Shown piece by piece: positions 1 to 8,639 of a DNA stretch of 64,000 nucleotides. Under the pieces are notes generated by a model that was not told the origin of the DNA, ran no database searches, and worked only from the letters and a program-made list of their open reading frames with translations. How positions within the stretch are numbered: position 1 is the first letter of the stretch; every line of letters starts with the position of its first letter. This DNA is from Hyphomicrobiales bacterium (lineage in GTDB: Bacteria > Pseudomonadota > Alphaproteobacteria > Rhizobiales > Xanthobacteraceae): NCBI GenBank assembly GCA_013911975.1, contig JACESF010000003.1, forward strand, positions 1 through 64,000. Reading direction: 5' to 3'. The position numbers and the translations under genes were made by a program.

Positions 1-547
1 CTTCCTGCCCCGCGCAATGCCCGCCCACCCAATGCACCGAGACCCCGTCCGCCACCCTATGGTCGCGGCCGTGCAGATGCAGGCGCCCGGCATGCAGGTA
101 GCCCACGAACCGCTGCACGTCGTCGGCGTGATAGGCGTGCCGGAACCAGGGCTTCTCCATGTAGGGCCCGGTCACATAGGCCATCTCCTCCGCCTGGAGC
201 AGGAAGCGCGCCTTGGGGAACGCCTCGGTATGGCCCGTATGGTCGTAATGCAGATGGGTCATGATCACGGTCTCGACCCGTTCGGGATCGACGCCGAGCG
301 CGCGGATGACGTCCACCGGGCTCGCCAGCATCCGGTGCCCGTTGCGCGCCGCTTTCTCGGGCGCCATGCCGGTGTCCACGACGATGGCCGTCCCCTCGCC
401 CACGATGAGCCAGGAGAAGAAGTCCATGGTCAGCTTCTGCTCGCCGTCGGCATCCTTGATGTAGTTCAGGCCCCGCGTGCGCTCCGTGTTGGTGGCATAG
501 CGGATGGCGTAGACCTCGTAGACCGCCTCGTCCGTCCCGGTGCTCAT
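1..547 (-). CDS. MBL-fold metallo-hydrolase (N-acyl-homoserine-lactonase-like), 3' part outside window
   Basis: The reading frame starts at an ATG at 547, preceded by AGGAGCGAGCAAG, and stays open to the left edge, so about 182 N-terminal residues are visible. Residues 98-103 read HLHYDH, the zinc-binding HxHxDH signature of metallo-beta-lactamase-fold hydrolases, and residues 57-60 (VDTG) match the strand before it. The overall N-terminus resembles the lactonase (AttM/AiiB) subgroup, which opens lactone rings; here a pathway lactone or ester is as likely a substrate as a quorum signal. It lies 20 bp after livF on the same strand, so it is probably the last or a late gene of the Liv operon. 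Substrate is inference. Confidence 0.8.
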   Translation of the reverse strand, partial: MSTGTDEAVYEVYAIRYATNTERTRGLNYIKDADGEQKLTMDFFSWLIVGEGTAIVVDTGMAPEKAARNGHRMLASPVDVIRALGVDPERVETVIMTHLHYDHTGHTEAFPKARFLLQAEEMAYVTGPYMEKPWFRHAYHADDVQRFVGYLHAGRLHLHGRDHRVADGVSVHWVGGHCAGQE

Positions 548-567
548 CTTGCTCGCTCCTGCCGCGC

Positions 568-1311
568 TCACGCCGCGCCCAGCGTCACGTCGCCCGCGCC
601 GAGATAGGCTTCCAGAACCTCGGCGCGGCTCGTGGTGTCCGTGAGGTCCGCCGCGCGGCGCGTGCCGACGATCCGGCCGTTGCGCACGAAGCACACGGTG
701 TCCGAGACCTTCAGCGTCATGCGGAAGCTCTGCTCCACCAGCAGCACCGAGAGGCCGGTCTCGGCCTTGATCCGCATGAGCCGCTCGAACACCCGCCGGA
801 TGAGGAGCGGCGCGAGGCCCAGCGAGGGCTCGTCCAGCAGCAGCAGGCGCGGGCCGCTCATGAGCGCGCGGCCGATGGCGAGCATCTGCTGCTCGCCGCC
901 GCTCAGCATCCAGGCGGGCGACTTGATGTGCTTGGCGATCTCGGGGAACAGTTCCAGCATGGCGCCGCGCCGCGTGGCGCAGGTGCGGCGGTCGAGGTGA
1001 TAGCCGCCCAGGGCGAGGTTCTCGTCCACGGACAGTTCCGTGACGATCTCGCGCCCTTCCGGCACATAGACGATGCCCCGGCGCACCCGCTCACGCTCCG
1101 ACAGGCGCGAGATGTCCTGGCCGTCGAAGACAAGCTCGCCGTCCGCCTCGATCAGGCCGGCCACGGCCTTCAGGATCGAGGACTTGCCCGCGCCGTTCGC
1201 GCCCAGCAGCGCCAGCACGCCGCCCTGCGGCACCGCGAGGTCCACGCCCTCGGCGGCCAGCGTCCGTCCGTAGCGCACATTCAGCCGCCGCACCTCCAGC
1301 AGGTCAGTCAT
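568..1311 (-). CDS. livF: Branched-chain-amino-acid-type ABC transporter ATPase LivF
   Basis: This 247-residue protein is the second ATPase of a Liv-type importer. Walker A is GANGAGKS at residues 37-44, the signature is LSGGEQQ, and Walker B with the following Glu is in LLLLDEPSLGL. I chose the ATG at 1311 because it begins exactly at the conserved N-terminus and overlaps the end of livG by 8 bp, as expected for translational coupling; a longer in-frame extension to 1374 lies wholly inside livG. It energises uptake together with LivG, LivH and LivM. The substrate is not necessarily an amino acid; Liv-family systems often import aromatic or dicarboxylic acids, and the neighbours are catabolic enzymes. 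Confidence 0.93.
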   Translation of the reverse strand: MTDLLEVRRLNVRYGRTLAAEGVDLAVPQGGVLALLGANGAGKSSILKAVAGLIEADGELVFDGQDISRLSERERVRRGIVYVPEGREIVTELSVDENLALGGYHLDRRTCATRRGAMLELFPEIAKHIKSPAWMLSGGEQQMLAIGRALMSGPRLLLLDEPSLGLAPLLIRRVFERLMRIKAETGLSVLLVEQSFRMTLKVSDTVCFVRNGRIVGTRRAADLTDTTSRAEVLEAYLGAGDVTLGAA

Positions 1312-2095
1312 CGGACTCTCCCAGATAGATGCGGATGACATCGGGGTCCGCGCGCACCGCGTCGGGCGACCCATGGGCGATGACCTCGCCGAAGCTCAGC
1401 ACATAGATGCGGTCGCAAAGCTGCATGATCAGGTCCATGTCGTGCTCCACCACCACCACCACGAGGCCGGGATGGAGAAGGCGCTGCAGCGCGCGCATCA
1501 GGTCGCGCGTCTCCACCGCGTTGAGCCCGGCGGCGGGCTCGTCGAGCAGCAGGGCGCGCGGCTCGCCGGCCATGGCCCGCGCAATCTCCACGAGGCGCAG
1601 CGTGCCCGGCGGCAGTTCGGCGGGCAGCAGTCCGGCGGCCGCCTCGATGCCGAGGCTCGTGAGCGCGGCCAGCGCCTTGCGCTCGGCCTCCGCCCGCTCT
1701 CGGGCGGCAGAGGGCAAGGGGAGGAGCGCGCTCGCCCATCCCACCGTGCGGCTGAGGGTGAGGCCGACCATCACGTTTTCCAGCACGGTGAGGTCCGGGC
1801 TCAGCGCCATGTGCTGGAACGAGCGGGAGATGCCGAGCCGCGCCCGCCGGTGCGGCGGGAGCGTCTCCAGCGCCACGTCGCCGAAGGAGATGCGGCCGCG
1901 CTGCGGCCGATAGAGGCCCGTCAGGCAGTTGAAGAGGCTGGTCTTGCCCGCACCGTTGGGCCCGATCAGGCCGGTGATGCGCCCCGGCTCCAGGTCGAGG
2001 CTTACGTCAGAGAGCACCTGGACGGAGCCGAAGGCGAGGCTCAGCCCTTGGGCGGTCAGGTGCCCGGCGGGCGTCTGTGCCAAGGATACGCTCAT
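1304..2095 (-). CDS. livG: Branched-chain-amino-acid-type ABC transporter ATPase LivG
   Basis: This 263-residue ATPase has Walker A GPNGAGKT at residues 45-52 and Walker B in ALLLDEPAAGL. The signature region reads LPPGTLRLVEIARA, a common LivG variant of LSGGQ. The ATG at 2095 overlaps the last codon of livM as ATGA. A longer open frame runs upstream through livM but has no family similarity, so it is not used. It forms the nucleotide-binding pair with LivF at the cytoplasmic face of the membrane. Confidence 0.93.
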   Translation of the reverse strand: MSVSLAQTPAGHLTAQGLSLAFGSVQVLSDVSLDLEPGRITGLIGPNGAGKTSLFNCLTGLYRPQRGRISFGDVALETLPPHRRARLGISRSFQHMALSPDLTVLENVMVGLTLSRTVGWASALLPLPSAARERAEAERKALAALTSLGIEAAAGLLPAELPPGTLRLVEIARAMAGEPRALLLDEPAAGLNAVETRDLMRALQRLLHPGLVVVVVEHDMDLIMQLCDRIYVLSFGEVIAHGSPDAVRADPDVIRIYLGESDD

Positions 2096-3066
2096 CGGCC
2101 CGTCCCCCGCGTGAGGAAGCGCCGGATCTCGGGGGCGCAATTCACCGCCAGCGTGACGGCGAGGAGCGCCGCGCCGTAGAGCACGGGCACCCAGTCGCCC
2201 GCGCCCGCCAGATAATTGGGAACCATGGTGAGGAAGGCCCCCCCGAGCACGGCGGCGGGCAAGGTGAGGCCGTTGAGGCTCACCACCGAGCCCACCAGCA
2301 GGAAGATGGAGCTCCACAGCGTGAAGCCGTTGGGCGAGACGGTGGAGCTCGCGAAGGCCAGCATGGCGCCCGCCAGCGAGGCCAGCGCCGCACTGACCGC
2401 GAACACGCTGACCCGCGCCCAGCTCCGCGTGATGCCGAATGCCTCGGCGGCACGCGGATTGGCGCGCGACATAAGCAGCGCCAGGCCCTGGCGTGATCCG
2501 CGCAGCCGCGCCAGCAGCACGCACACCAGCGCGAGCATGGCGAGGGCCACGTAGTAGCGCTGGAGCTGCTTGGACACGCCCGGCAGCACGTCCAGCCCCA
2601 CATAGAGGCCCTCGAAGCCGCCGGTGAAGCGCTCCGAGTGGACGAGGAATTCGGGCAGCGCCAGCGCCAGCGCCATGGTGGAGACGGCGAGGTAGATGCC
2701 GGACAGGCGGCGCGAGGGAAAGGCGAACAGGATGCCTCCGGCGAGCCCCAGCAGCAGGGCCACCGGCAGGCTGGCGAGGAGCGAGAGGCCGAACTGCTTC
2801 TCCATGATCGCCACCGCGTAGGCCCCCAGCGCCACGAAGAAGCTGTGGCCGATGGAGACCTCGCCGCCATAGCGCACGAGGACGCTGACGGAGAGCACGC
2901 CCAGCGCGTTCGCGAAGCACAGCGCCAGCGTATAGGTGAGGAAGCTGCCGGCGGCGAAGGGCAGCAGCACCAGCGCCGCGAGAAGGACACCCGTGCCCAC
3001 CCGGCGCAGGTCCGCCATGGTCAGTTTCATCGCGCGCGGCTTTGCTTCATGCGTGAGATCAGACAC
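2092..3066 (-). CDS. livM: Liv-type ABC transporter permease LivM
   Basis: A hydrophobic protein of up to 324 residues with about nine predicted membrane spans. The segment GGEVSIGHSFFVALGAYA is the LivM family hallmark, and the EAA-like loop with GITRSWARVSVFAVSAALA follows. The start is uncertain: a GTG at 3066 overlaps the livH stop by 8 bp and has GGAGCGG upstream, while an ATG at 3030 would give a 312-residue protein closer to the first membrane span. It pairs with LivH to form the transmembrane channel. Confidence 0.9.
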   Translation of the reverse strand: MSDLTHEAKPRAMKLTMADLRRVGTGVLLAALVLLPFAAGSFLTYTLALCFANALGVLSVSVLVRYGGEVSIGHSFFVALGAYAVAIMEKQFGLSLLASLPVALLLGLAGGILFAFPSRRLSGIYLAVSTMALALALPEFLVHSERFTGGFEGLYVGLDVLPGVSKQLQRYYVALAMLALVCVLLARLRGSRQGLALLMSRANPRAAEAFGITRSWARVSVFAVSAALASLAGAMLAFASSTVSPNGFTLWSSIFLLVGSVVSLNGLTLPAAVLGGAFLTMVPNYLAGAGDWVPVLYGAALLAVTLAVNCAPEIRRFLTRGTGR

Positions 3067-3958
3067 GGCCGCCGCTCCCGCGTTCGAGAAGCCCGTCGGG
3101 GAAGAAGTTGAGGGTGAGCATGATCACGGCGAGCAGGAACGTGTTCATGAATTCCGGCGAGACGTAGAAGGAGAAGAGGTTCATGGCGACGCCCACGAGG
3201 ATACCGCCGAGCGCCGCGCCGGGCAGGCTTCCGAACCCGCCGACAACAGCGGCGGTGAAGGCCTGGAGCATGAAGGACGAGACGGTGGTGGAGGACAGGA
3301 AGGTGGTGGGCACGATGAGCAGGGCCGCCACCAGCCCCAGCACCGCGCTGGTCAGCCAGGCGAACAGGTGCACGGAGCGCAGGTTGAGCCCGCACACCCG
3401 CGCCGCGAACGGCTTGCTGGACGCCGCCCGGAAGGCGATGCCGAGCCGCGTGCGCTCGATGACGAAGAACAGTGCGACGATGATGGCGAGCGTCACCGCC
3501 AGGACCGTGAGGTCGTAGGACGAGACCCGCACCCCCAGCGCGGTGAAGCCGAAGCGGGGCACCGGCAGGTCCAGGTTGACGATCTCGGCCCCGAACAGGA
3601 GCTGGATGAGCCCCTGGAGCATGAGGCCGATGCCGAGCGTCGCGATGGTGCTCGCGAGGTCGGACTTGAAGACGATGGGGGCAACCAGCACGTAGCTCAG
3701 CGTCGCGACGACGGCGACGAGGGCGATGGCGATCACCACCGCATTGCCCCAGGAGAGGCTGAGCAGCGTGCCGCTGGAAAAGCCGTAGACCAGGAAGGCG
3801 GCGAGCCCCGCGAGATTGCCGTGGGCGAAGTTCACCACACGGGAGCTTTTGTAGATCAGGACGAGGCCCAGCGCGCCGAGCCCGTAGAGGCAGCCCGAGA
3901 CGAGGCCGGACCAGATGAGCGGCGCAAGGTCCGCCCCGAGTGCCGAGAGGAAGGTCAT
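3059..3958 (-). CDS. livH: Liv-type ABC transporter permease LivH
   Basis: A 299-residue integral membrane permease. It shows the LivH hallmarks: an early SGCLYGLGALGLVLIYKSS stretch followed by VVNFAHGNLAGLAAF, and GFGSLPGAALGG near the C-terminus. The ATG at 3958 overlaps the preceding dehydrogenase stop as ATGA. It is the first of the four transporter genes after two dehydrogenases, so transport and metabolism are made from one message. Confidence 0.92.
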   Translation of the reverse strand: MTFLSALGADLAPLIWSGLVSGCLYGLGALGLVLIYKSSRVVNFAHGNLAGLAAFLVYGFSSGTLLSLSWGNAVVIAIALVAVVATLSYVLVAPIVFKSDLASTIATLGIGLMLQGLIQLLFGAEIVNLDLPVPRFGFTALGVRVSSYDLTVLAVTLAIIVALFFVIERTRLGIAFRAASSKPFAARVCGLNLRSVHLFAWLTSAVLGLVAALLIVPTTFLSSTTVSSFMLQAFTAAVVGGFGSLPGAALGGILVGVAMNLFSFYVSPEFMNTFLLAVIMLTLNFFPDGLLERGSGGRV

Positions 3959-4860
3959 GGCGCGCCCGGCGCCGCGCCGCCCTTCTCAATGATCTCGATG
4001 ACCCCCGGGAAATAGCGCCCGGACAGCCCGCCGTCGCGCGCCGCCTCGTAATAGCGCCGCGCCACGTCCGTCACCTTGGGCTGGAGGCCGAGCGTGTCGG
4101 CCAGCGCCAGCATGTAGCTGATGTCCTTCAGCACATATTCGGGCGGGAACGCCTTTTCCGGGAAGGCACGGGGCAGCATCGCCTTCATGCCGTGGTTGCG
4201 CAGCACGAAGCTGTCGCCGGAGCCCTTGGACACCGCCTCCAGGAGAGTGGCCGGCGCGACGCCCGCGCGCTCGCCCACCACCATCATCTCGGCCAGGGCC
4301 ACCACATGCTCGAACACCAGCGTGTTGTTGATGAGCTTCACCACCTGGCCGGTGCCGATGCCGCCGCAATGGGTCACGTCGGACCCCATATGTGCCAGAA
4401 GCGGACGGATGCGCGCGAACACGTCGTCGGCGGCGCCCACCATGATGGAGAGTTCGCCGCGCTGCGCCGCCTCGCGGGTGCGCGCCACGGGGGCGTCGGC
4501 GAACGCGATGCCGCGCTCCGCGAGCCCCGCGCCGACGCTGCGGGCGAGCGGCACGGAGGTGGTGCTGAGATCGACCACCGTCGCGCCGCGCCGGGCGTGG
4601 CTCGCGATGGGGCTGCCCGCGCCGCACAGCGCCTCCACCTGCCGGTCGCCGGGCAGGGACAGGAAGATGATGTCCGCCTGACGCGCGATGTCCTCGACGG
4701 AGGACGAAGGCTTCGCGCCCGCCTCCGCGACCGCGGCCAGCGCGGCGGCGTCGAGGTCGAAGGCGAGGACCGGGCCGGGATGCTTGGCGGCCATGTTGCG
4801 GCACATGGGGCCGCCCATGACCCCGAGGCCGATGAAGCCGATTGTGGACGTGTCGCTCAT
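3955..4860 (-). CDS. NAD(P)-dependent 3-hydroxyisobutyrate-dehydrogenase-family oxidoreductase
   Basis: A 301-residue beta-hydroxyacid dehydrogenase. The N-terminal Rossmann motif is GFIGLGVMGGPM (residues 8-19), and the catalytic Lys lies in GQVVKLINN (Lys175). The substrate loop reads DAPVARTREAAQRGELSIMVG (split here: DAPVARTR, then EAAQRGELSIMVG) instead of the classical DAPVSGG, a variant that is frequent in less-characterised members. The family oxidises or reduces short 3-hydroxy acids such as 3-hydroxyisobutyrate or tartronate semialdehyde. It lies 4 bp after the SDR gene and overlaps livH. The substrate cannot be read from the sequence. Confidence 0.88.
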   Translation of the reverse strand: MSDTSTIGFIGLGVMGGPMCRNMAAKHPGPVLAFDLDAAALAAVAEAGAKPSSSVEDIARQADIIFLSLPGDRQVEALCGAGSPIASHARRGATVVDLSTTSVPLARSVGAGLAERGIAFADAPVARTREAAQRGELSIMVGAADDVFARIRPLLAHMGSDVTHCGGIGTGQVVKLINNTLVFEHVVALAEMMVVGERAGVAPATLLEAVSKGSGDSFVLRNHGMKAMLPRAFPEKAFPPEYVLKDISYMLALADTLGLQPKVTDVARRYYEAARDGGLSGRYFPGVIEIIEKGGAAPGAP

Positions 4861-4864
4861 CGGT

Positions 4865-5614
4865 TCAGTCCATCAACATGCCGCCATTCACGTCGAGGAC
4901 CGTTCCGGTGATCCAGTTCGACGCGGGCGAGGACAGGAAGAGAATGCTCTGGGCGATGTCCTCGGGCGCGCCGAAGCGGCCGAGGGGGACATTGCCGTTG
5001 GCGGCGGGCGGGGCGCGGCCGGTCACGCTCGCCCACATGGGCGTCTCCACCGGGCCCGGCGCGATGATGTTGGCGAACACGCCCTTGGGGGCGCCCGCCT
5101 TGGCCACCCACTTCATGAGGCCGTGCACGGCCGACTTCGCCGCCACATAGGACGGGCCGGACGCCACGCCGCCGATCTTGGCCGCGATGGAGCCGAGGGC
5201 CACCATCTTGCCGTAGCCGCGCTCCGCCATGACCGGATAGAGCTTGCGCACCGGATTGACGACGCCCATCACGTTCACGTCGAAAATGGCGCGCCACTCG
5301 TCATCCGTGCTCTCCGCGAGCGGGCGGTTGGAGATGGTGCCGGCGCAGAGCACCAGGATGTCGATGGCGCCGCGTTCCGCCAGCACCGCGTCGATCAGCC
5401 CTTCCGTCTCCTCCCGCGAGGTGACGTCGCAGCGCCGGTAGACGGCGCCCGCTGGAAACGTCCCGCCGTCCTCGGCGATATCCGTGGCGATGACATGCGC
5501 GCCGGCCGCGCAGAAGGCCGACACGACGGCCCGGCCGATGCCGCCCGCCGCTCCCGTGACGAAAGCAACCTGGCCGTCGAGACGCGGCGGCCCGCTGAGA
5601 GGAGATCCCACCAT
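4865..5614 (-). CDS. SDR-family NAD(P)-dependent oxidoreductase
   Basis: A classical short-chain dehydrogenase of about 249 residues. The cofactor motif TGAAGGIG is at residues 20-27, NAG is replaced by CAGTIS, and the catalytic Ser and YVAAK (Tyr-x3-Lys) are present. The start is uncertain: ATG at 5614 is 10 bases after a GGGA, while ATG at 5629 or a longer frame to 5671 is possible. It follows the binding-protein gene by 79 bp and precedes the second dehydrogenase by 4 bp. It probably acts on a hydroxy or keto intermediate of the imported compound. Confidence 0.85.
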   Translation of the reverse strand: MVGSPLSGPPRLDGQVAFVTGAAGGIGRAVVSAFCAAGAHVIATDIAEDGGTFPAGAVYRRCDVTSREETEGLIDAVLAERGAIDILVLCAGTISNRPLAESTDDEWRAIFDVNVMGVVNPVRKLYPVMAERGYGKMVALGSIAAKIGGVASGPSYVAAKSAVHGLMKWVAKAGAPKGVFANIIAPGPVETPMWASVTGRAPPAANGNVPLGRFGAPEDIAQSILFLSSPASNWITGTVLDVNGGMLMD

Positions 5615-5693
5615 CAATGCAATTCCCATGGACGCTGAAACGGCATGCCGCGGCCGTGACGGCGGCGGCATGCGATTGTCGGGACGGAAGCCC

Positions 5694-6902
5694 TCAGGCG
5701 GGCTTGGCGTCGAAGGCCACCGCCGGATAGGGCTGGAAGTCGCGAACCATCACGAAGGAGCCGCCCTTGGCCTGGAGGATCGCCTCCTGCCGGGTGCCGC
5801 GATGGTCGCCCACCTTGAACGTCACCTTGCGGGCGCCGCCGACGGAGGCATCCACCAGCGTGTTTCCGGCCGCGATGAGGTTCTGGCGGTTGATCGGGTT
5901 GCCGCTGGCGAGCAGCGCGTCGAAGATCTTGCCGAACAGCGCCGCGTTGCTCCAGCCATTGAGGCCGAACACGCCCACGGGGTCGTTCGGGTAGTATTTG
6001 CCGATGGCCTCGCGATAGGCCTTCACCTCCGGCTCGTCGCTGCTGACGGGCAGCAGCCAGGACGAGAAGTACACGCCGTCCAGAAGGTCTCCGGCGAGCT
6101 TGTAGGTGGAGGGATCGGCGGTGAAGAAGGGCGCGAACCAGGAGAGCTTCACGTTCTGCCGGTCGGCCGCCTTCAGCGCGCCCGCCAAATTGGCATTGGA
6201 GCCGAACAGGATGGCGGCCTCCGCGCCCGAATTGGCCACGCGACGCAGATGGGGCGTGAAGTCCGTAGTCTTCACCTCGAACGAGACGGACTCGGCGGGC
6301 GCGACCTTCTGCTGGTCCATATAGAGGTCGAAGCCGCGCTTGGCGGAACGGCCCAGCTCGTCATTCTCCCAGAGCAGCGCGATCTTGTTGAGCTTCAGGC
6401 CCTTCAGCGCGTATTCCGCATTGGAGGCGGCGGACCAGCCATAGTCCGGCAGCAGCGGGAAGATGTTCGGCTCGGAGAAGAAGGCGCTCGCGCCGCCGAT
6501 GGGGCCCAGCATGGCGAGGCCCGCCTCCTTAGCATAGGGAATGACCGCCACGTTGGTGGCCGTGCCCACGGAGGCAACCAGGGCGAAGATCTTGTCCTCT
6601 TCCACCAGCCGGCGGGTGACGGCGACGCTGCGGGCGGGGTCGTATCCGTCGTCCAGCGTGGTGTACTTCACCTTCCAGCCGCGGATGCCGCCCTTCTCGT
6701 TCAGGTCCTTGAAATAGGCGTCCGCCGCGTGGGTGAGGATCGCGTAGAACGGCACCGGGCCGGTGATCGGCGTGAAGCCGCCGATGCTCACCGTCTTGGC
6801 GGCGGTGTCGATGCCCACCTCCTGCGCGAAGGCGAACCGCGCGGGAACCATGCCGCCGACCGCGGCGGCCCCCATCAATTTGAGCACATTGCGCCTGTCC
6901 AT
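5694..6902 (-). CDS. Liv-type ABC transporter substrate-binding protein
   Basis: A 402-residue periplasmic binding protein of the type I (Peripla_BP_6, LivJ-like) fold. The N-terminus DRRNVLKLMGAAAVGG carries RRxxLK, a twin-arginine-type signal, followed by an AFA cleavage region. The start at 6902 is supported by GGGAGG nine bases upstream; an in-frame ATG at 6920 lacks such a site. It is the first gene of the operon that continues to LivHMGF. A TGCATGATGCA operator candidate lies about 80 bases upstream of the start. Confidence 0.92.
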   Translation of the reverse strand: MDRRNVLKLMGAAAVGGMVPARFAFAQEVGIDTAAKTVSIGGFTPITGPVPFYAILTHAADAYFKDLNEKGGIRGWKVKYTTLDDGYDPARSVAVTRRLVEEDKIFALVASVGTATNVAVIPYAKEAGLAMLGPIGGASAFFSEPNIFPLLPDYGWSAASNAEYALKGLKLNKIALLWENDELGRSAKRGFDLYMDQQKVAPAESVSFEVKTTDFTPHLRRVANSGAEAAILFGSNANLAGALKAADRQNVKLSWFAPFFTADPSTYKLAGDLLDGVYFSSWLLPVSSDEPEVKAYREAIGKYYPNDPVGVFGLNGWSNAALFGKIFDALLASGNPINRQNLIAAGNTLVDASVGGARKVTFKVGDHRGTRQEAILQAKGGSFVMVRDFQPYPAVAFDAKPA

Positions 6903-6980
6903 TGGCGTTTCCCTCCCCATGGTTTTTTGGCTTTTGCCTTGTTGACCTGATTTGTAGACGCCTCGGCCCGAGGCGTCAAC

Positions 6981-7001
6981 ATAATGTGCATGATGCATTA
7001 T
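6981..7001. promoter_or_regulatory. Operator candidate TGCATGATGCA before the Liv operon
   Basis: A perfect 11-bp palindrome TGCATGATGCA at 6987-6997 is nested in a wider inverted repeat ATAATG...CATTAT (6981-7001). It sits in the 107-bp gap between the CitE-like gene and the binding-protein gene. The same core recurs at 7827-7837, 16865-16875 and, with one mismatch, at 16747-16757. I infer binding by the GntR protein encoded at 7950. Confidence 0.6.
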
Positions 7002-7009
7002 CGTAGGAA

Positions 7010-7807
7010 TTAAAAAGACCCCTCCGCGCCCAGCAGTTCGCGGGCCCGCAGCAGGACGGGTCGATCCACCATCTTTCCATCCACCGAGATGACGCCGCCG
7101 CCGGACTGCTCGGCCGCCGCGAGCACGCGCCGCGCCCAGTCCGCCTCCTCCGGGCTCGCCACGAATCCGCCGTTCACGACCGCCACCTGGGCGGGGTGGA
7201 TGCACAGTTTCCCCCCGCATCCCAAGGACTTGGCGCGCCGCACCTGCCGCGCCAGACCATCGGCGTCGGAGAGGGCGGGAAATACCCCGTCGATGGGCGC
7301 GGGCAGGTTCGCGTAGCGGGATTCGAGGGCGAGCGTCAGCCGGACGGGATCCAGTTCCCCCTCCCCTTCCGACACGCCCGCATCCACCGAGAAATCCAAA
7401 TTGCCGAAGGCGAGGCGCGATACCCCGGCCTTGCAGGCGTCCCGCAGTTCGAACAGGCCGGCGACCGTCTCGATGAGCGCGATCAACTCGACGTCCGCGC
7501 CCAGCCGCTCGCGCACCGTGTGCAGCACGCCCGGCTCCGCCTTGGGAATCACCAGCCGCGCCAGCCCGTGCGCCTGCGCCAGGGCAAGGTCCTCCTCGAA
7601 CCAGGGCGTGTCCATTCCGTTGATGCGGACATAGGCGCCGCCGCGCCCGTGCCAGCCCGCAACGGCAACCCGTGCCGCCGCCTTCGCCTGGGGCTGCACC
7701 GCATCCTCCAGGTCGAGGATCACCGCATGGGCGCCCGAGGCGGCGGCCTTGTCGAACCGGTCCGGCCGATCGCCGGGAACGAAGAGGAAAGAGCGGGAAA
7801 GAGACAT
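7010..7807 (-). CDS. CitE-like / HpcH-HpaI-family CoA-ester lyase
   Basis: A 265-residue TIM-barrel protein of the citrate-lyase-beta-like group. Diagnostic segments are FVPGDRPDRFDKA near the N-terminus, ILDLEDAV (metal and CoA site), the conserved Glu in ALIETVAG, and FGNLDFSVDAG; CIHPAQV closes the active site. Relatives cleave malyl-CoA, beta-methylmalyl-CoA or citramalyl-CoA to glyoxylate or pyruvate plus an acyl-CoA. The ATG at 7807 is chosen because upstream residues lack similarity. It is divergent from the GntR gene, sharing a 142-bp promoter region with an operator candidate about 20 bases upstream of its start. With the CoA-transferases and hydratases nearby, a citramalyl-CoA-lyase-like step is plausible. 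Confidence 0.85.
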   Translation of the reverse strand: MSLSRSFLFVPGDRPDRFDKAAASGAHAVILDLEDAVQPQAKAAARVAVAGWHGRGGAYVRINGMDTPWFEEDLALAQAHGLARLVIPKAEPGVLHTVRERLGADVELIALIETVAGLFELRDACKAGVSRLAFGNLDFSVDAGVSEGEGELDPVRLTLALESRYANLPAPIDGVFPALSDADGLARQVRRAKSLGCGGKLCIHPAQVAVVNGGFVASPEEADWARRVLAAAEQSGGGVISVDGKMVDRPVLLRARELLGAEGSF

Positions 7808-7824
7808 TGCAAAGCCATTCAGAT

Positions 7825-7839
7825 GATGCATTATGCATC
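7825..7839. promoter_or_regulatory. Operator candidate GATGCATTATGCATC between lyase gene and gntR
   Basis: A perfect 15-bp palindrome around the TGCATNATGCA core lies in the divergent promoter region between the CitE-like lyase (start 7807, minus) and the GntR regulator (start 7950, plus). Location next to the regulator gene is typical of autoregulation. A further TATGCAC lies just downstream at 7841-7847. Confidence 0.65.
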
Positions 7840-7949
7840 CTATGCACGCCTTTTCCCTTCCGCAAGCATATGATAGATGCGAGCGAGGCCCGGCTTGGGA
7901 GAACGGACCTCCCCGGCCGCCGCATGCGAGGATTGGGCGCGACGGCACC

Positions 7950-8612
7950 ATGGAATACAGAACCAAAGAAGAGCAGGTCGCCGACTATCTGCGGGAAGGC
8001 ATCATCTCCGGCCGCCTGCCCCGGGGCACCCGGCTGAAGCAGCAGGAGATCGCGCAGCAGCTCAAGATCTCCATCACGCCCGTGCGCGAGGCGCTGAAGC
8101 TTCTGGAGGCGGAAGGCTACATCGCCAGCGATTCCTATCGTGGCGCCACCGTGGTCCCCTTCGATGTGGGCGCCTCCACCGAGATCCTGAAGCTGCGAAT
8201 CATGCTTGAGACGCAGCTCGTGGAGAGCGCGGCGCGCAACCTGTCGTCCCAGAACATCGCCGAGCTGAAGGAGCTGGCCGACCAGTTCGAGGCGGCGGCG
8301 CGCTCCGGCGACAGCAAGCTGGCGCGCGGCGTGAACTACCGCTTCCACCGCCGCATCTACGATTTCGCCGACCTGCCGCAGACCCTGCATTTCGTGCAGG
8401 TGCTCTGGGCGCGCTACCCGTTCGACGTCATCAACCGGGTCGACGGCCGGGCGATACGCGCCGCGGATGAGCATGCCGAGCTGCTGCGCAACTTCATCGA
8501 GGGCGATGCGGGCGGGGCGATGCTTACCATGCGCCGGCACATCGAATCCGGCTGGACCGAATTCCGCGCGAGTCTCGAACAGCGCGAAGCGGCCACGGCC
8601 CCCGCTTCCTAG
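7950..8612 (+). CDS. GntR-family (FCD) transcriptional regulator
   Basis: A 220-residue regulator. Residues 1-70 form the GntR winged helix: EQVADYLREGIISGRLPRG, then LKQQEIAQQLKISITPVREA, ending in GYIASDSYRGATV. The C-terminal all-helical domain with LRIMLETQLVE and metal-binding histidines (YRFHRRIY, DEHAELL) is the FCD effector domain that senses carboxylic acids. It lies between the two catabolic operons and next to a TGCATNATGCA palindrome, so it most likely represses both operons until the substrate or a CoA-pathway intermediate binds. ATG at 7950 fits the family start. Confidence 0.9.
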   Translation: MEYRTKEEQVADYLREGIISGRLPRGTRLKQQEIAQQLKISITPVREALKLLEAEGYIASDSYRGATVVPFDVGASTEILKLRIMLETQLVESAARNLSSQNIAELKELADQFEAAARSGDSKLARGVNYRFHRRIYDFADLPQTLHFVQVLWARYPFDVINRVDGRAIRAADEHAELLRNFIEGDAGGAMLTMRRHIESGWTEFRASLEQREAATAPAS

Positions 8613-8639
8613 GGCCCAAGACAACAAGACGGAACGCTC

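Noticed and set aside
2095..2920. Upstream extension of the livG frame through livM
   Set aside because: The extra residues show shadow composition; LivG similarity begins exactly at the ATG at 2095 that overlaps the livM stop.
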